This document shows, piece by piece, positions 11,383 through 23,882 of a stretch of DNA of 64,000 bases. Within the stretch, counting starts at the first letter, position 1, and each line of letters starts with the position of its first letter. Source of the DNA: Inonotus obliquus (taxonomy: Eukaryota > Basidiomycota > Agaricomycetes > Hymenochaetales > Hymenochaetaceae); contig JAJHTX010000001.1 in NCBI GenBank assembly GCA_032164295.1, positions 124,001 through 188,000 on the forward strand, in the 5' to 3' direction. The position numbers and the translations under genes were made by a program. Under the pieces are notes generated by a model. The model did no database searches. It had not been told where the DNA came from and saw only the letters and a program-made list of their open reading frames with translations.

Positions 11383-13177
11383 ATGGCGAAGGGCAAAAAT
11401 CTGAATCCGGCCGACGCGCTCCGTAAGTAAGTTGTCTGAATATCGCGAGCAAGCTATGATCTGAATGAAACTCTTCAGGAAAGGCTCAGAGAAAGAAAGA
11501 GCTCAAGAAGAACAAGGAACAGCGACAGAAGACTAGAGACTTTGCTTTGGTGAAGAAGGATACCTTCGGTGCGTCTTTCCGCGTCCACGTTTATACCACC
11601 ATCCACTATTTGACTGACGTTTGCTCCGACGATCTCAGAACTTGAAGATGAGATTGCTGAATTGGAAAAGCTCACCGAGCCCTCAAAATCAGAACGAGGG
11701 CGCCTAACGGAGGCAAAATCCGAGCTAACGAAGATTATGAAGAAAAAGGAGGAGTACGTTGAAGAGCACCCAGAGTCCCGGAACCTCGTGTACAAGCGAC
11801 GGAGAGAGCAACCAAATGATATGAACGAAGAGAAGAAGGCTGAATCTACTGCTATTGGAAAGAAGAAGAGAAACCTGTTTAAGAAGGATGGGCTACCGAG
11901 GCATCCGGAGAGGAGTATTTACTACGATCCTGTTATGAATCCGTATGGGATGCCACCTCCGGGTATGCCATATGTTGAAAGGGGTGCGTTTGTCATAGCC
12001 TGCCACTTAAAGTTGCTCAGGGCTTACCCCTCGCTCGTATTGTAGCTCTGTTACCTGGAGAAGTCGACAGCGAAGCGGAAGAGGGAGACAAAGATGCATC
12101 CAGTTTGTTGCCTGATTTACTATAATATGACCATTATTGACGATAGTCTGTGTATTTAGATTCCGATGATGATATTCCAATGCCTGAGGGTCCGCCGCCC
12201 GATGCTTCTGGGGACGGTGATAGTGACGATGACATACCGTTGCCTGAAGGTCCTCCTCCAGGTGAAGGTGAGTATTTCGCGTCGTATTTATCAATGCTCT
12301 TAACTGGCGCGTGTCCGTTGAAATAGAACAAGATTCTTTTCAACCACCCCTACCACCAGGTCCACCGCCTCTCCCTCCTGGTCCTCCTGCTTTATCCATT
12401 CCCCCATTTCCACCTCCTTTCCTTCCGCAAGCTCCAATAATTCCTGGAGCGGCTTTTCATCCTATGCCACCTCCGCCTGTTCCGATATTTGGTCAACCTC
12501 TACTACCCGCAACGTTTCCTCCTCCGCCCCCGCCTCCTCCCGGATTTTCGTATTCGCCAGCTAACTTCCCGCCTCCCCCGCCTGGATTCTTCCCCAAGCG
12601 CGGACAGTCGACGGGTTCGGTGCAGGACCCATTGTCGAATGTTCCGCATAAGACGTTCCAAGCTCATCGCGCAGAACATCACTCTGGTGACCCCTTAACT
12701 TCCAGTCCCGATCCTGATAAAAGCGCGCTCCCAGTTAACCCGAATCTCCCTCCTAAACCGGTCGGATCCATTCCAGCTGTTCAGAAGAAGCCGGATGGAC
12801 ATGCGAGTTCAAGTGGTACTGCGACTGTAAGTGCAGAACCACAGCTTCGGGACTTTAAGAAGGAGAGTACTTCTTTTGTCCCTGCTGCTCTCAAAAGGAA
12901 GAAAGCCAGCGCAACGGGAGGTGGAAAAGTGAATGCCGCACCTTCCATAGGCGGTGCGGGAGAGATTGCTGGGAATGGGGATGATAGTGAAACTGCAGCA
13001 CGGAAGCCTGATTTATTGGGATCGTTGCGAGACAAGTTGGGCCCGATGGTGAATGCGAGTACTGGTTCGAATACTGAAGCTGGAGGCATCGATGTCGAGC
13101 AGACGAAGAAGAGGAGAGTTGAGAAGAAGAAAGATGATTATGATAAGTTCCTTGAGGAGATGGATGATATTCTATAG
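11383..13177 (+). CDS. WBP11-like splicing factor, proline-rich, 6 exons
   Basis: The N-terminus MAKGKNLNPADALRKAQRKK followed by ELKKNKEQRQKTRDFALVKK is the conserved Wbp11 domain of WW-domain-binding protein 11 (SIPP1/NpwBP), a nuclear spliceosome-associated activator. After a coiled region and a basic KKKRNLFKKDGLPRHPERSI block follow two acidic-proline repeats, SDDDIPMPEGPPP and SDDDIPLPEGPPPG, each near its own exon border. A long proline-rich stretch (PPLPPGPPPLPPGPPALSIP and others) comes next, the usual ligand for WW, SH3 or PQBP1-type partners. The C-terminus has STSFVPAALKRKK, LGSLRDKLGP and KKKDDYDKFLEEMDDIL, as in other fungal family members. Introns begin at about 11423, 11570, 11981, 12102 and 12266. 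The start was chosen from the family N-terminus. Confidence 0.85.
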
Positions 13178-13768
13178 TTTGTGTGAGTCGTGCTTATCCC
13201 TTTGAATATCCCGAGCTCTATTTAATTTTTGGAACGGATTATAGCTTTTAGCCATGGGAATGATATTCTTGATCATCGAGCCCATTCAGTTCTAGCGTCG
13301 CTGAGTTATTCTTGTTCGCCACTTATTCCTGTCCCAATTACAATTTCTCGCTCAGGTGACTATATCAGTGCCAGAAACTTTAGGCGTGTATTGGACAAAC
13401 ATCTACATTTCAAAATAATCTGATCAGCTGCCACTCTCTCGGTCAACTACGTCCAACCACTTCAGCTCTATTTGGACCATGGTCAGCTCGGACGTTACTC
13501 TCTTGCTTCTTTAAGGTGTCATCTCCTTGTTTATTGCTTCTTCTTGGGAAGTTCATAGTGGGGAATGAGGGGTTTAACAGGCCACTTACTCTCATTCCGG
13601 AAAGCTACCGAACAGTCCTAGCGGTGCGTGCTTATCGTTAGGAGAGGCCGACTGTGATTCGCAAATTGCTGCTGCGTATAGAAAGTCAAGGACTTCTCGA
13701 ACTCGCGGGCGGCCCGTCGTTCGCCTTTAAAGCGACAGCGTCTTGCTTGCTCCTTAGTCAATCGAGAT
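13178..13768. other. Intergenic gap
   Basis: No gene seen. It holds the 3' UTR of the WBP11-like gene and the promoter of the MFS transporter. Confidence 0.5.
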
Positions 13769-16000
13769 ATGGCTGTCAGCACGACTCTCTCTGACTCGGA
13801 CTCAGAGCCTCATTCCGACTATCGCAGGCTGATCGACCCCAATGCTAAGTGGTACAAGAATCGGAGGCTTGTCGTTTTGAACCTTTGGATATTGCTCTTG
13901 TAAGTCCTTCTTCAGCTTGATAATTTACGGTTGTTTGGTGAGAGCTTGATGACTGGTCCTTTGGCGAAGTGTAGGTTGATAACGTCGAGCGCGAATGGTT
14001 ATGATGGGAGCATGATGAGTGCGTATATAAGACTTTCCTTCCTTCATACATGCCCTAATCCTCGCATGCAGATGGTCTTCAACTAATCGACCAATGGGAA
14101 ATTGCCTTCAACCATCCAATGGGCTCCAAGCTCGGCCTGCTCGGTGCGATTCAGAATATTGGAACTCTCGGTAGCCTTCCAATTACCCCCTATTTGTGCG
14201 ATGGGCTAGGGAGGAAGAGGACGATATTCGTTGGAGCGACGATTGTGATTGCTGCTGCAGTGATACAAACAGCGGCGCAGACGGTGGAGATGTTTATTGG
14301 TTCGAGGTTCATGCGTGAGACCTAAATACCTAATCTCGTATATCTCAAATAATCTTTGCTGACGAAGAAAATTGGATTCATGCACTCAGTTGGATTCGGA
14401 CTCGGATTTTGCGTGAGAAACCAGTCCAATTTTTCCGGACGTATCGCTGGACTGATTATGGGTCGGTAGACTGCTGCGGCACCGATGCTAGTCACCGAGT
14501 TGGCTTACCCGTAAGTGGCAAGATCTTAGAGAAGATAATTGTTTTCTGATTTTCGTGAAGATCACAGAGAGGGCCAATCTCGTCAGTTTACAATGCTCTT
14601 TGGCCAGCGGGGGCGGTCGTGTACGTGTTTGTCTTGTCGTAACCATACAATCGCAAGAATGCTCACACTGCTCCGTGTTTGATAGCGCAGCATGGCTTAC
14701 CTTTGGGACGTTCCATATCAACAACTCCTGGGCGTGGCGTATCCCATCCGCGTGCCAAGCAATACCCTCAGTACTTCAGTTCTTCCTCATCCTGTTTGCA
14801 CCTGAGTCTCCTCGGTGGTTGGTCGCAAAAGGTCGAGAAGCCGAAGCTCTTCAAATACTTGCATACTACCATGCAAACGGGAACGAGCAAGACCCATTAG
14901 TACAGTTCGAGTTTCAGGAAATTTGTTCGGCGCTTGAAGCGGAGAAACTGCAAAAACAGACTGGGTGGCTCCAACTTGTGAGGACGCCCGGGAATAGGAA
15001 GAGAATGAGGATTATAATCGCTATTGCGTTCTTCTCACAGTGGAGTGGTAATGGACTTGCGTACATAAATTTACCGCTACTTTATTCCAACTGAAAGTTG
15101 ACTGAATTTCGCTTGACAGATCATACTATCTCAACAAGGTTTTCGACACTATCGGTAGTACGTCCAGATTCTCTCTAGGCTCTCGCCTGTGAAGTCATTC
15201 ATTGCTTTATTGCTTTATTAAGTCACGGACCGAACGGAGCAACTCTTGATCAGCGGCGGATTGAGCATCTGGTCCGCAATCACGGCTATCACAGGAGGTC
15301 TTCTCTGTGACAAAGCCGGTCGAAGACCACTTTTCTTAGCATCTACGGCCGGCATGATGGTGTTCTTCATCTTACAGACGATCTGTTCGGCGCAATTTGC
15401 TCTACATGGGAACAAAGCGGCGGGTAACGCCGTTGTAGCTTTCTTATGTGCGTTTCGGGTCTATCAAACTTCGTCCGTCCGGCAAACGTGATTGATGGGT
15501 TGTTCCTCTTTGTTTGTTCAGTCCTATACAGCGCTGCGTATGGCATGGCGTATTCCCCGCTTATAACGTCATACACACTCGAAATACTTCCGTTTAACCT
15601 GCGGGCAAAGGGGTACACCGTTTTTAGCTTTTCCGTCTGCGCGTCGCTTGTGTTCAATCAGTACATCAACCCGATCGCACTTGCGGCGATAGCGTGGAAA
15701 TATTACATCGTATACTGCATATGGTTGGCCTTTGAGCTGGGCTTCGTTTACTGCTTCCTAGTCGAAACGAAGAACCGGACGCTTGAGGAGACGGCGCTGT
15801 GGGTATTTTCATTTTTTAGTGTAAAAACCTCTATAACAATTTGGAATGATCTGCATTTTTGTAGAATCTTTGATGGTCTGGATAACGTCTCGAGGGTGAA
15901 AACCAAGGCAGCCGCTCGTGCTGGGTTGGAGGGCGCTGATTTGCCTGTTGACGATGAAAAGTCTTCGGTATCTATACATGAAGAACTCATCAAGGTGTGA
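13769..16000 (+). CDS. MFS sugar transporter (sugar porter family), 11 exons
   Basis: Exons 13769-13899, 13975-14018, 14072-14314, 14390-14412, 14470-14510, 14561-14620, 14686-15060, 15120-15154, 15223-15447, 15522-15798 and 15865-16000 give 529 aa, normal for a 12-helix plasma-membrane sugar porter. Signatures are CDGLGRKRTIF (the GRK loop between TM2 and TM3), LVTELAYPSQRGPISS, PESPRWLVAKGR after TM6, DKAGRRPLFL in the second half and ETKNRTLEETA after TM12. LNLWILLLLITSSANGYDGS starts TM1. The sequence resembles the lactose/hexose permease-like branch expanded in ascomycetes and basidiomycetes; the substrate cannot be told. The model is intact despite apparent stops, which all lie in introns. 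One intron ends in GTGAAG. The last 40 residues are a hydrophilic cytosolic tail. Confidence 0.9.
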
Positions 16001-16504
16001 CTGCCTTCGGTGGAAACGGGCGGAGGTGTCGGAGAGATGAATAAAGACAGGACGTGGCAGAACCTATCAGGGGAAGACTACCAACATGATGCGTTCCTAA
16101 GCAACGGACTTTGGTTCATACGAGATTCATCATGGGATATCAATACTTTTCAGCATTTTCTCGTTTTCATGTATGTTTGGAGAACAAAGAATGAAACTGA
16201 GCTGTCATCGACGCTGCTATTGCTTCAAAGCTCATGAAATATATATAGAATTGATGTAAATCCCCTTTTGGCTGATTTGAATTTCCGTTCGTTCGGAAGT
16301 AATAGTAAGCGATCAGCGCTCATTACATAATGTAATATAACTTCACCGCCCGTAGCTTATTACCTTGTTTGGCTATGTAATCCCAAGCGACCCTCTAGTT
16401 AGTTTGATGGTCCGTACGGACGACCCTGACGATGGCTTGCAGGAACAGTTCACCCATCTTTTCTTCACTCTGTCATGCTCTAGCTAACCAACTAACGCTC
16501 AGTA
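16001..16504. other. Intergenic gap
   Basis: No gene seen between the MFS transporter and the first glutaminase-like gene. The right half must be the promoter of the latter. Confidence 0.5.
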
Positions 16505-19500
16505 ATGCTCCTAAAACTACATCTTCTTATTTCATTTCTCGTTTTCTCTCTATGGCGCGATGTTCGGGTGCGAGCGCAGGGGAATTGGACGACCACGCCC
16601 TTTAACCCACCGTCGATGCCCCTGGCGGTGAAGGCTCCTTATCTTAACGTGTGGGCTCCGTTGGGCTTTGATACGATTAACTCGGGCGCTTTGAATCGAG
16701 CTTGGCCTCGTACATTCACAACGGACGGTGTAAGTACTATCTACATGTTCCTTGTCTGCGAATGTTCAACGACGGGTGCGTTGTAGATATTTGGCTGGCA
16801 TGCGTCTATACGCGTCGACGGAGAAGCGTACACTCTATTGGGCAATGATGGAATCTCTCCACCTGCGATCCAACAGTCATTCATCTTCACTCCGACTAGA
16901 TCTTCGTACATTTTGAGGGCTGGTCCAGTCAATGTGAACGTATCCTTTTTGTCTCCTGTTGAAGTGCGTGTGCTGTTATTGTCATCCGAATCCGTTACCG
17001 GGCTAATCTGCTGTGCATCAACAAGGCGAAAGACATTGTCCGCCAGTCGATGCCTTTTTCTTACTTGTATTTTGACGTCGAGTCAACGGATGGGAGCCCC
17101 CATAGCATCCAATTCTACTCTGACATCACCGGAGGTATGTCAATATTTTCTAGTGTCGACCGACTGTTTTTTAAATGCCCTGATGTGTATTCAATTAGAA
17201 TTTATCTCCGGAGACAGTAGTCTGACATCTTCATGGCAAATCAACGAATCGAGCAACTTTGTCTACCTGCAGATGCAACTGACGACCCCAAGTCCATTCC
17301 AAGTGATTTCCAATAGGGCGCAGGACTCAACGGTGTATTACTGTGTGGAAAAAGTGAGTCTAGAGTGTTCAGACTGAAAGGCATGGCTCGATAGTAACAT
17401 TGCTTCGCCATCTTGTAGGGAAACTTAACATGGCAGATAGCGCCCGCTGGCGATATCAGAAACGCATTTGCAAATGGTACAGGCTTGAATAATCAAGCAG
17501 AGAGCGGACCACCTCACCCCATCAATAGGTATTATCGTCTTCGCTATTATTGTGGCACGAGTATTGACGTGTTTACACAGTCCCTTCACTGTCTTGGGCA
17601 TCGCAGTCGACCTCGGTACTATAAGCTCGACCGATAAGCCAGTCGTGTATGCTATTGGTGTCGTCCGCGATCCAGTCATCCGATACGCCAACAGGCTGGT
17701 ACAGATTGAGCAGCGAAGCTCGTTCTATTGGTCTGAGTTTGCGAACATCCATGACGCTGTCAGTACTTCTCCTGGTCGAAGATCTTGTGTACTCACCTGC
17801 ACGTGTTCTAGATCAAAGACGTTTTAGATCATTTCAGTGATGCTCTATCTGGGGCGATTGAGTTTGACAACAATATTCTCGGACTTGCAGGGGATATCTC
17901 CAGCCGGTATGCGGATATACTATCACTTTCCACTCGACAAGCGATGGGCGCACTCGATTACACAATAGTCAAGCATGCCGATGGAACATTCAATACGTCT
18001 GACGTAAAGGCATTCATGATGGACTTCGGCGGTATCGGTTCTGCCATGTAAGTCATCGTCTACGTCTGAATCTATACCAACTCAGTCGAATCCAGGGTGA
18101 ATCCTGTGGACGTTTTATACGCTTCCATGCCCGTGTACCTGTACCTAAATCCTGACATCCTTGGATATCTTCTGAGTCCATTGCTGGAGTATCAAGAAAG
18201 CACACAGTATAGGAATCCGTATGCTGCAGCGAATCTCGGTAACCTCTTTTCAAGGCCCACTAGCAACTGAATGCTAAGTACTTCCCTTCGTGCAGGTGGT
18301 CCTTACCCGAATGCTACCGGCAATCCGGATGGACACGATCAGAAGATCGAACGTAAGTGCCTCAGAGAATCGATCCAATATTAATGAAATCGTAATCGTT
18401 CTCCGACGCAGATTCGGCGAGTATGATTATCATGAGCCTTGCGCATGCTCAGGCTTCTGGAGATGGCAGTCTTCTTGTGCAACACGTGAATAACGCTTGA
18501 GACGCATCCGTTTGATATGTTCTGATGTTTGTTCTTGGATATAGTATGATATCTTAAATCAATGGGCGTCCTATCTTGTGAATAACACCATGAATCCTGG
18601 TGCTGAGTGAGTCGCATGGCTACGTTTGTTGAAGTCCCATCTGACTTGGGATTTATGTAGAACGACGTCGCCCTCGGATGGCATCAGATCGAGCGACCAG
18701 TCGAACCTCGTCTTGAAGGGGATTATTGGTATAGGTTCGATGGCCAAGATAAGCGAGTACACTAAACATTCGGACGATCAGACCCGTTACAACGTGAGTT
18801 TCTACCGTTCTTTCCTCAGCCTCATGCGGTTTGGGTATTCATTTGGTTACAGGAGATTACAAGCCAATATATAGCGCAGTGGACGACTCTAGCCGCAACG
18901 TCCAGCCAAGTGGACTTGAGTTTTGGATCTGGTTCATCTGGTCTCATCTACAATCTTTACGCGGATAAGTTGCTGCAGTTAAATCTCATCGATAAATCGG
19001 TATGTTCTCTGTGATGCCTGTTGCCATTGCTGCTGGAGTTCTGACACATTGGACTCGAAGATATACGATCTGCAAACATCCTTCTATCGAGCACAGACCT
19101 GTGCGTATCCTTTGACCGTCTTCATGTTTTGAAACTAATGCAGCAAGACAGCACTATGGGGGTACGGTATCCCCCTGGATAGTTCAAACGCGACTTCCAT
19201 CACCCGTGCAGGTCGGTTTTTTGTTTTACCTTGCGTTGCCCCTGACTTACTTGAGCTTAGATTGGATGATGTTCGCCGCCGCCAGTGCATCCGATGATTC
19301 CGTCCGCAACGACATGATCGCCCAAGTTTGGCAATATGCATCAGTGAACCGCGATAATAGACCATTCCCAGCATCATACTATCCAGACAATGGGTCTTGG
19401 ACTGACGGAATGAATAGGTGAGGCATTGTTAGTAATCTGTAGGACATTCACCTAATCGTCAAGTTTAGTCCCGCTGTAGGTGGGGTGTTCGCCCCTCTTG

Positions 19501-20219
19501 CATTAAAGTGAGTTCACGCCTTCTCGTGAGTCAGGCGAGATTCTCATTGCTTCGCCAGCGTCCCCGTGCAACCTATTTCATTATCCGGGCCGAGCGGTGG
19601 TTCCTCATCCAACGTGGGAGTCATTGTCGGTGCGACAATTGGAGGGCTCGTAGGATTTGGGATAATCGCAGGCCTAATCTTTTTCTTCGTGCGGCGGCGG
19701 CGGCGGCAACGGGAACTAGAATCAACAGGAATGTACAATCGTGCAGATCGCATAGATCGCGTAAAACCGACAATTTTCGCGAGTGGTTCGGTTCTTGAAC
19801 CGCTCAGCTCTACTGTGTACCCGGGGATGAACGATATGCGGGTTGCGCCATACTCTGTGGCTTCGAGTCCTTCGTTCCACCCTTATGCGAGCTCTACCAA
19901 CATTATTGTGACCCCTCCTTCTGCTCCTTTCCATGTGCGAAACTTGGGTGAAAGTGAAGTGGCTGGAGCGGGCGACGAAGGGTCGACAGTGTTGGGTAGT
20001 ACCTCCTCTGGGAGTGCCAGTTGGACCTCTCGTACTATGTCAACACCTACGCATCTTCCTGCAAAGAGTGCGGCTCAACAAGAGGAGTTGCGCTCGGAAG
20101 TGGATAATCTTCGAAGAGAGATTGAGAGGATGAAGGAGGAACGTGTTGCTCAGGGAGAAGCACCACCTTCTTATGACGAGGAGCTTGCCAACTCTGTGAG
20201 AGCAGCTTCCTCAAGGTGA
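16505..20219 (+). CDS. Glutaminase A-like surface protein, copy 1 (TM + coiled coil + PPxY tail)
   Basis: A many-exon gene reads through without unexplained stops. Residues 1-25 (MLLKLHLLISFLVFSLWRDV...) are a signal peptide. The GtaA N-terminal domain follows: FNPPSMPLAVKAPYLNVWAP, FGWHASIRVDGEAYTLLG, VNVNVSFLSPVE. Then comes the six-hairpin domain: GIAVDLGTI, SLSTRQAMGALD, LVLKGIIGIGSMAKISE, GLIYNLYADKLLQLNL, YGIPLDSSNATS, DWMMFAAASA. Secreted fungal GtaA proteins hydrolyse glutamine outside the cell. Here a C-terminal extension (from about 19566) has a Ser/Gly stalk, one TM (GVIVGATIGGLVGFGIIAGL), FFFVRRRRRQRE as stop-transfer, about 120 low-complexity residues, the coiled coil EELRSEVDNLRREIERMKEE and APPSYDEE near the end. 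The family motif MLIMTLAYSQRSGNG has drifted to MIIMSLAHAQASGDG. Glutaminase activity is inferred from family only. Confidence 0.85.
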
Positions 20220-21575
20220 CGGTTTGGTTTCACGCTCTTTTGGTTTGAATGGATTTTTATCATAGTTTTATATTCTCTTATTACCCGTGCTTCGCGACGT
20301 ACTGCCCTCACTGTTATCTATGCATTGGACACGTTTATTTCTCTCAACTATACATCACTCTACTTCGTCCCTCAGTTCCTGCATAGCCCCGACCTCTTTC
20401 GTCAACTTAGCAACAAAGTAACACTATATCTCATGAGCGAAATGTCAGTTTATAGAATATCATCAACACTGAATCCACCCGCATCCCGAAAGACCCGTCA
20501 TAGGATCCATCGTTTAAAATGAACAACCCGGACACGCCATAAGGTAATGGGAAGTCTATCTCTATCGAATCTATCCGTAACAAGCCAATACGAGGCTCAT
20601 GTAGCAGAGCTGGCCTCCAACTACCGTGACAACTATATGGCGTTTCTGTGCTGGCCGATTTCCGATCATGTTATAGATAGTCTGCATTTGAATGAAAAAA
20701 AGCTCCCCAGGAGCCTGGGTATTCAGCACGACTACCTTGTATCGTGAAGGTATACGGATGAGTGAATAGTATTACATGCAAGGTAATCACATGGAGGATA
20801 TACTGATTACTCTGCATGTAGCTTGACCATTGGCTTCGGTGGTGAGCATAATATTCTGCCGCTACTCCAATCGTACGTATGTCTTCTCGGAAGCTGTGTT
20901 ACATAGTTCAAGACGCCATCATTACGATTCTAAACGACTCCTGTGCAGAGACATGCGGTTAGCAAGAAGGGAGTCAGGGCGCCCCAACCTCGTACCTATA
21001 CCTAATATTATTACTAATAACCCCGAAGTCTTTCGACTGCGATCATGCGCACCCTGTATGTGATATACTTCTCGCTTTCTATCTGTCAAGTATTCGTGAG
21101 CGAGAAGTCATCTAGAGCTCTCCGGCTTCGGCCTTTCGGTGGTGGGAGATTTTCCTTCATTATTTTTGAATATGCATTTGTTACTGTAAAGTTGGAGAAA
21201 CATCGAGTGGGCATGAAGAGTACAGGACATCAAGTCACGCACTCCACCATCCAGAGCATAGTTCTCTTCAGCATTTGTGAGCCTTCGGTGCGAACGGCAT
21301 AGTATAGAAATAGATCAACTGAGAATACCAGGATGCTGAAGTCCCAGGCCAGCATGATTTTCATCTTCTCCTCGTCCTCGGTCGTTTTCTACGAAAAAGG
21401 AAAGTTAGGTGGTTGCGGACGCCTTTACGTAACGTGAGAATCGTCGGATCTGGCCGCCGATTGGGTTGTGAACATTTCATTGCATTACATTCAAGTTATT
21501 GCTCTACACTAGTTCTGTTCCTCCAGCAAACACGGTCGTATTTGAGTTGTTGAATCCTGATCGACAACATGCAAT
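20220..21575. other. Gap without supportable gene
   Basis: Mid-AT sequence with short frames only (for example 20547-20747 + and 21045-21302 +), none with recognisable motifs or credible splicing. It starts with the 3' UTR of glutaminase copy 1 and ends with the 3' flank of the minus-strand expansin-like gene. Confidence 0.4.
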
Positions 21576-22211
21576 TCAAACGAAGTCCCAAGAGCCAATC
21601 ACTAATCCCTGATTAATATCCGCAAGCTGAACGAAAACGGATCTTGAGACGTCAATGTCAGGGGTGGTGCAAAACGGGCACTTTATACGGCAGTAAGTAT
21701 CAGTCAGTTGATCTTTTCGAAGGGGAAGGTACTCACTAGATCTTCAACTTGAGCAGTAACGGTCCTTCCATTTGCCGTAATGGCGACAGTTCTGCCGCAG
21801 GCCGATCCAGAGCCAAATTGCTAGTCAGAATAATGATCGAATAATTAATGAGCTATCTCTCTTGGAGAGGGTGAACAATTACCTCGCTGCTCAGGGCAAC
21901 AATCTTGAGATATAGTAAGTACTCATGAGTACGGAAAAAACAAGCCACGCACCAAGTCACTTCCCGAGACAGTCCTGCCGCACGCGGTGACCCTTCAAGT
22001 TTACACACGAGTAAGATTAGGTTCATCGTGTTAATTCTGAATCGCACACTCACAAGCCAGCAGGGTTATAAAAGGTAATCCGGGCATTGTCAAAGGCGCG
22101 ATTCTTGAGATTGTTAGCAGGCGCGGCATTGAACTCAAAGGGAATAGCGGATACTGCCAACGGCAGCAGGGCGCAAAGGAAGGAGGAGTTTAGGATGGAC
22201 GAGAAGCGCAT
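21576..22211 (-). CDS. Small secreted double-psi-barrel (RlpA/expansin-like) protein, 5 exons
   Basis: Minus-strand exons 22054-22211, 21953-21992, 21883-21903, 21737-21820 and 21576-21680 total 408 nt and give 135 aa. Residues 1-22 (MRFSSILNSSFLCALLPLAV then SA) form a signal peptide. The mature part ARITFYNPAGLVTACGRTVS, SDLIVALSSEQFGSGSACGR, TVAITANGRTVTAQVEDL, CPFCTTPDIDVS, VFVQLADINQGLVIGSWDFV follows the barwin-like/RlpA fold of small fungal expansin-like proteins: TFY start, paired Cys, ACGRTV loop, CPxC and the closing GSWDF. Such proteins bind or loosen cell-wall polysaccharide; no catalytic claim is made. No exon is long enough to appear as an open frame, and exon 3 is only 21 nt. 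Phase is consistent at every junction. Several introns end in AAG. Confidence 0.85.
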
Positions 22212-23882
22212 TATAGTGCTTTGATGTGAAGAGGCTTGATACTGGAAAAAGGCAAAAAAATGTTGTTGAGAATCCGAGGAACCTCTTGCTTCCTCTTATA
22301 CTACGAACCTATCTTACTCAAACATCAGACACAAACTAATCGCCGCGGCATTCAGGAAACCATTGTGCGGGCGCGCGGCCAGATTGTTGCGCGCACAAAG
22401 GGATCAAGTGTGGGCGATCGATATTCCGATAACCTGTGCATTATCATGAAGCGTACCATCAGTGTAACCAAGGAGATCCTGTGTAGAGATGCTCGGCTAA
22501 CACCCTTGTCGTTCCGCAAAGGGGCAAGAATTTACTCGATTCATCCATTGAGGTAGATCCATTGCAATAGTTACTACTAGTAAGACGCGTACGGTATGAA
22601 CGAGGTAGACTTCGAAGCCTCTCTTTCTGATATCTCTTCAACACTTCCTTTCATAGTATCTATTATACATCCTTATGTCGAGATGACCGAAGGCGCCCCT
22701 CATGAGTTAAACCTGGCAAGCTTGCTTTACTACTCGAACCCCAAGCTCAGCCACCACCTTATTTCACTACAATCAAGTTCAGTTACGGAGCCTTTGCAAT
22801 TCTGATGGTGGTCACTATCAGCGGATCTCATATATTATTCAACTTGGCTACGTAGGAGATCTCAGCCCGTAACAATTTTTCCTGTGCAAGCCGCATCAAT
22901 AAGGTCCCTCGAGCGCATGTTTCATTTTCAATATAAACATGGGCGGCGCGGTAAGGGCGAAGCCGTATTTTCATTGCTAGTATTTAACGGAGGTCTCATA
23001 CCAGTCCTACCTCAAAATAACGGTGAATACCATTAGCCGGATACTGAGGACTCGAAGATCCGAATCGCATCGGAAGCTTTGGCAAGGTGCAAACAAATGC
23101 AAACAAAGCCACATTCATTCAATGATTCTAGCCTACTCACAGTGCCAACGCAACGGACGCGGACTCGATGTGGAGGGGAATTTACTCTCCATTAGTAACA
23201 TTCGATAAATAACCTTGAGCGAGCACTGCGGATCCAAGGAGAGTATCACAGAACTTGCCAAGAAACGAGTAATATTGTACTGTACTTTGTGATCATATCT
23301 CGGGGCGAGGAAGTCAAACAAACATCACTTCCGTGAGCTTGGGGTCAGCGCCATCGCGGCAGCCATCGCACTATAAGAATGTCAGTTCACATCACTCGAG
23401 CAAGCGGAATGCGTATACTACTGATGATTGTACCATTTGCGATCTTGTTCTGGACAGTAGTCTTAAAATTTAGTCCGCAATACGGACTACTCCCCTGGGC
23501 CCTGATCACCGAAGTACTGACAAAGAAGTCAGATTATTTACTGCTTCATGAGACAGTGTAAGCTTCATTTACTTAGACGAGGACCTACTGAAGACGACGT
23601 GTGAGGTTGGCCTCTACTATGGGAATTGGCGCGAAACTAGCAAACTCGCGTATTCAGTCGTATTACCACAAGAGTTCATTCTGTGGTTTCAGCCAGTGCA
23701 AGAATGCCTGTTTGCTCACTGTCCGTCAGGACTGGCTGCTCGACTATGCACAAGGGACTGTCTATACTTGGTGCATAACCATAATGAAGATGCTATTGAT
23801 CACCTTATACTAATGTTACATCTAGCATGCTCTGTCTTAACAAACATCATGAGACCAAGCTTTCCAACTGAACAAGAAATAA
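22212..23882. other. Gap without supportable gene
   Basis: The left end is the promoter of the minus-strand expansin-like gene. Frames at 22596-22805 + and 23379-23561 + are short and show no family motif. I see no splice pattern that builds a longer protein. Confidence 0.4.
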
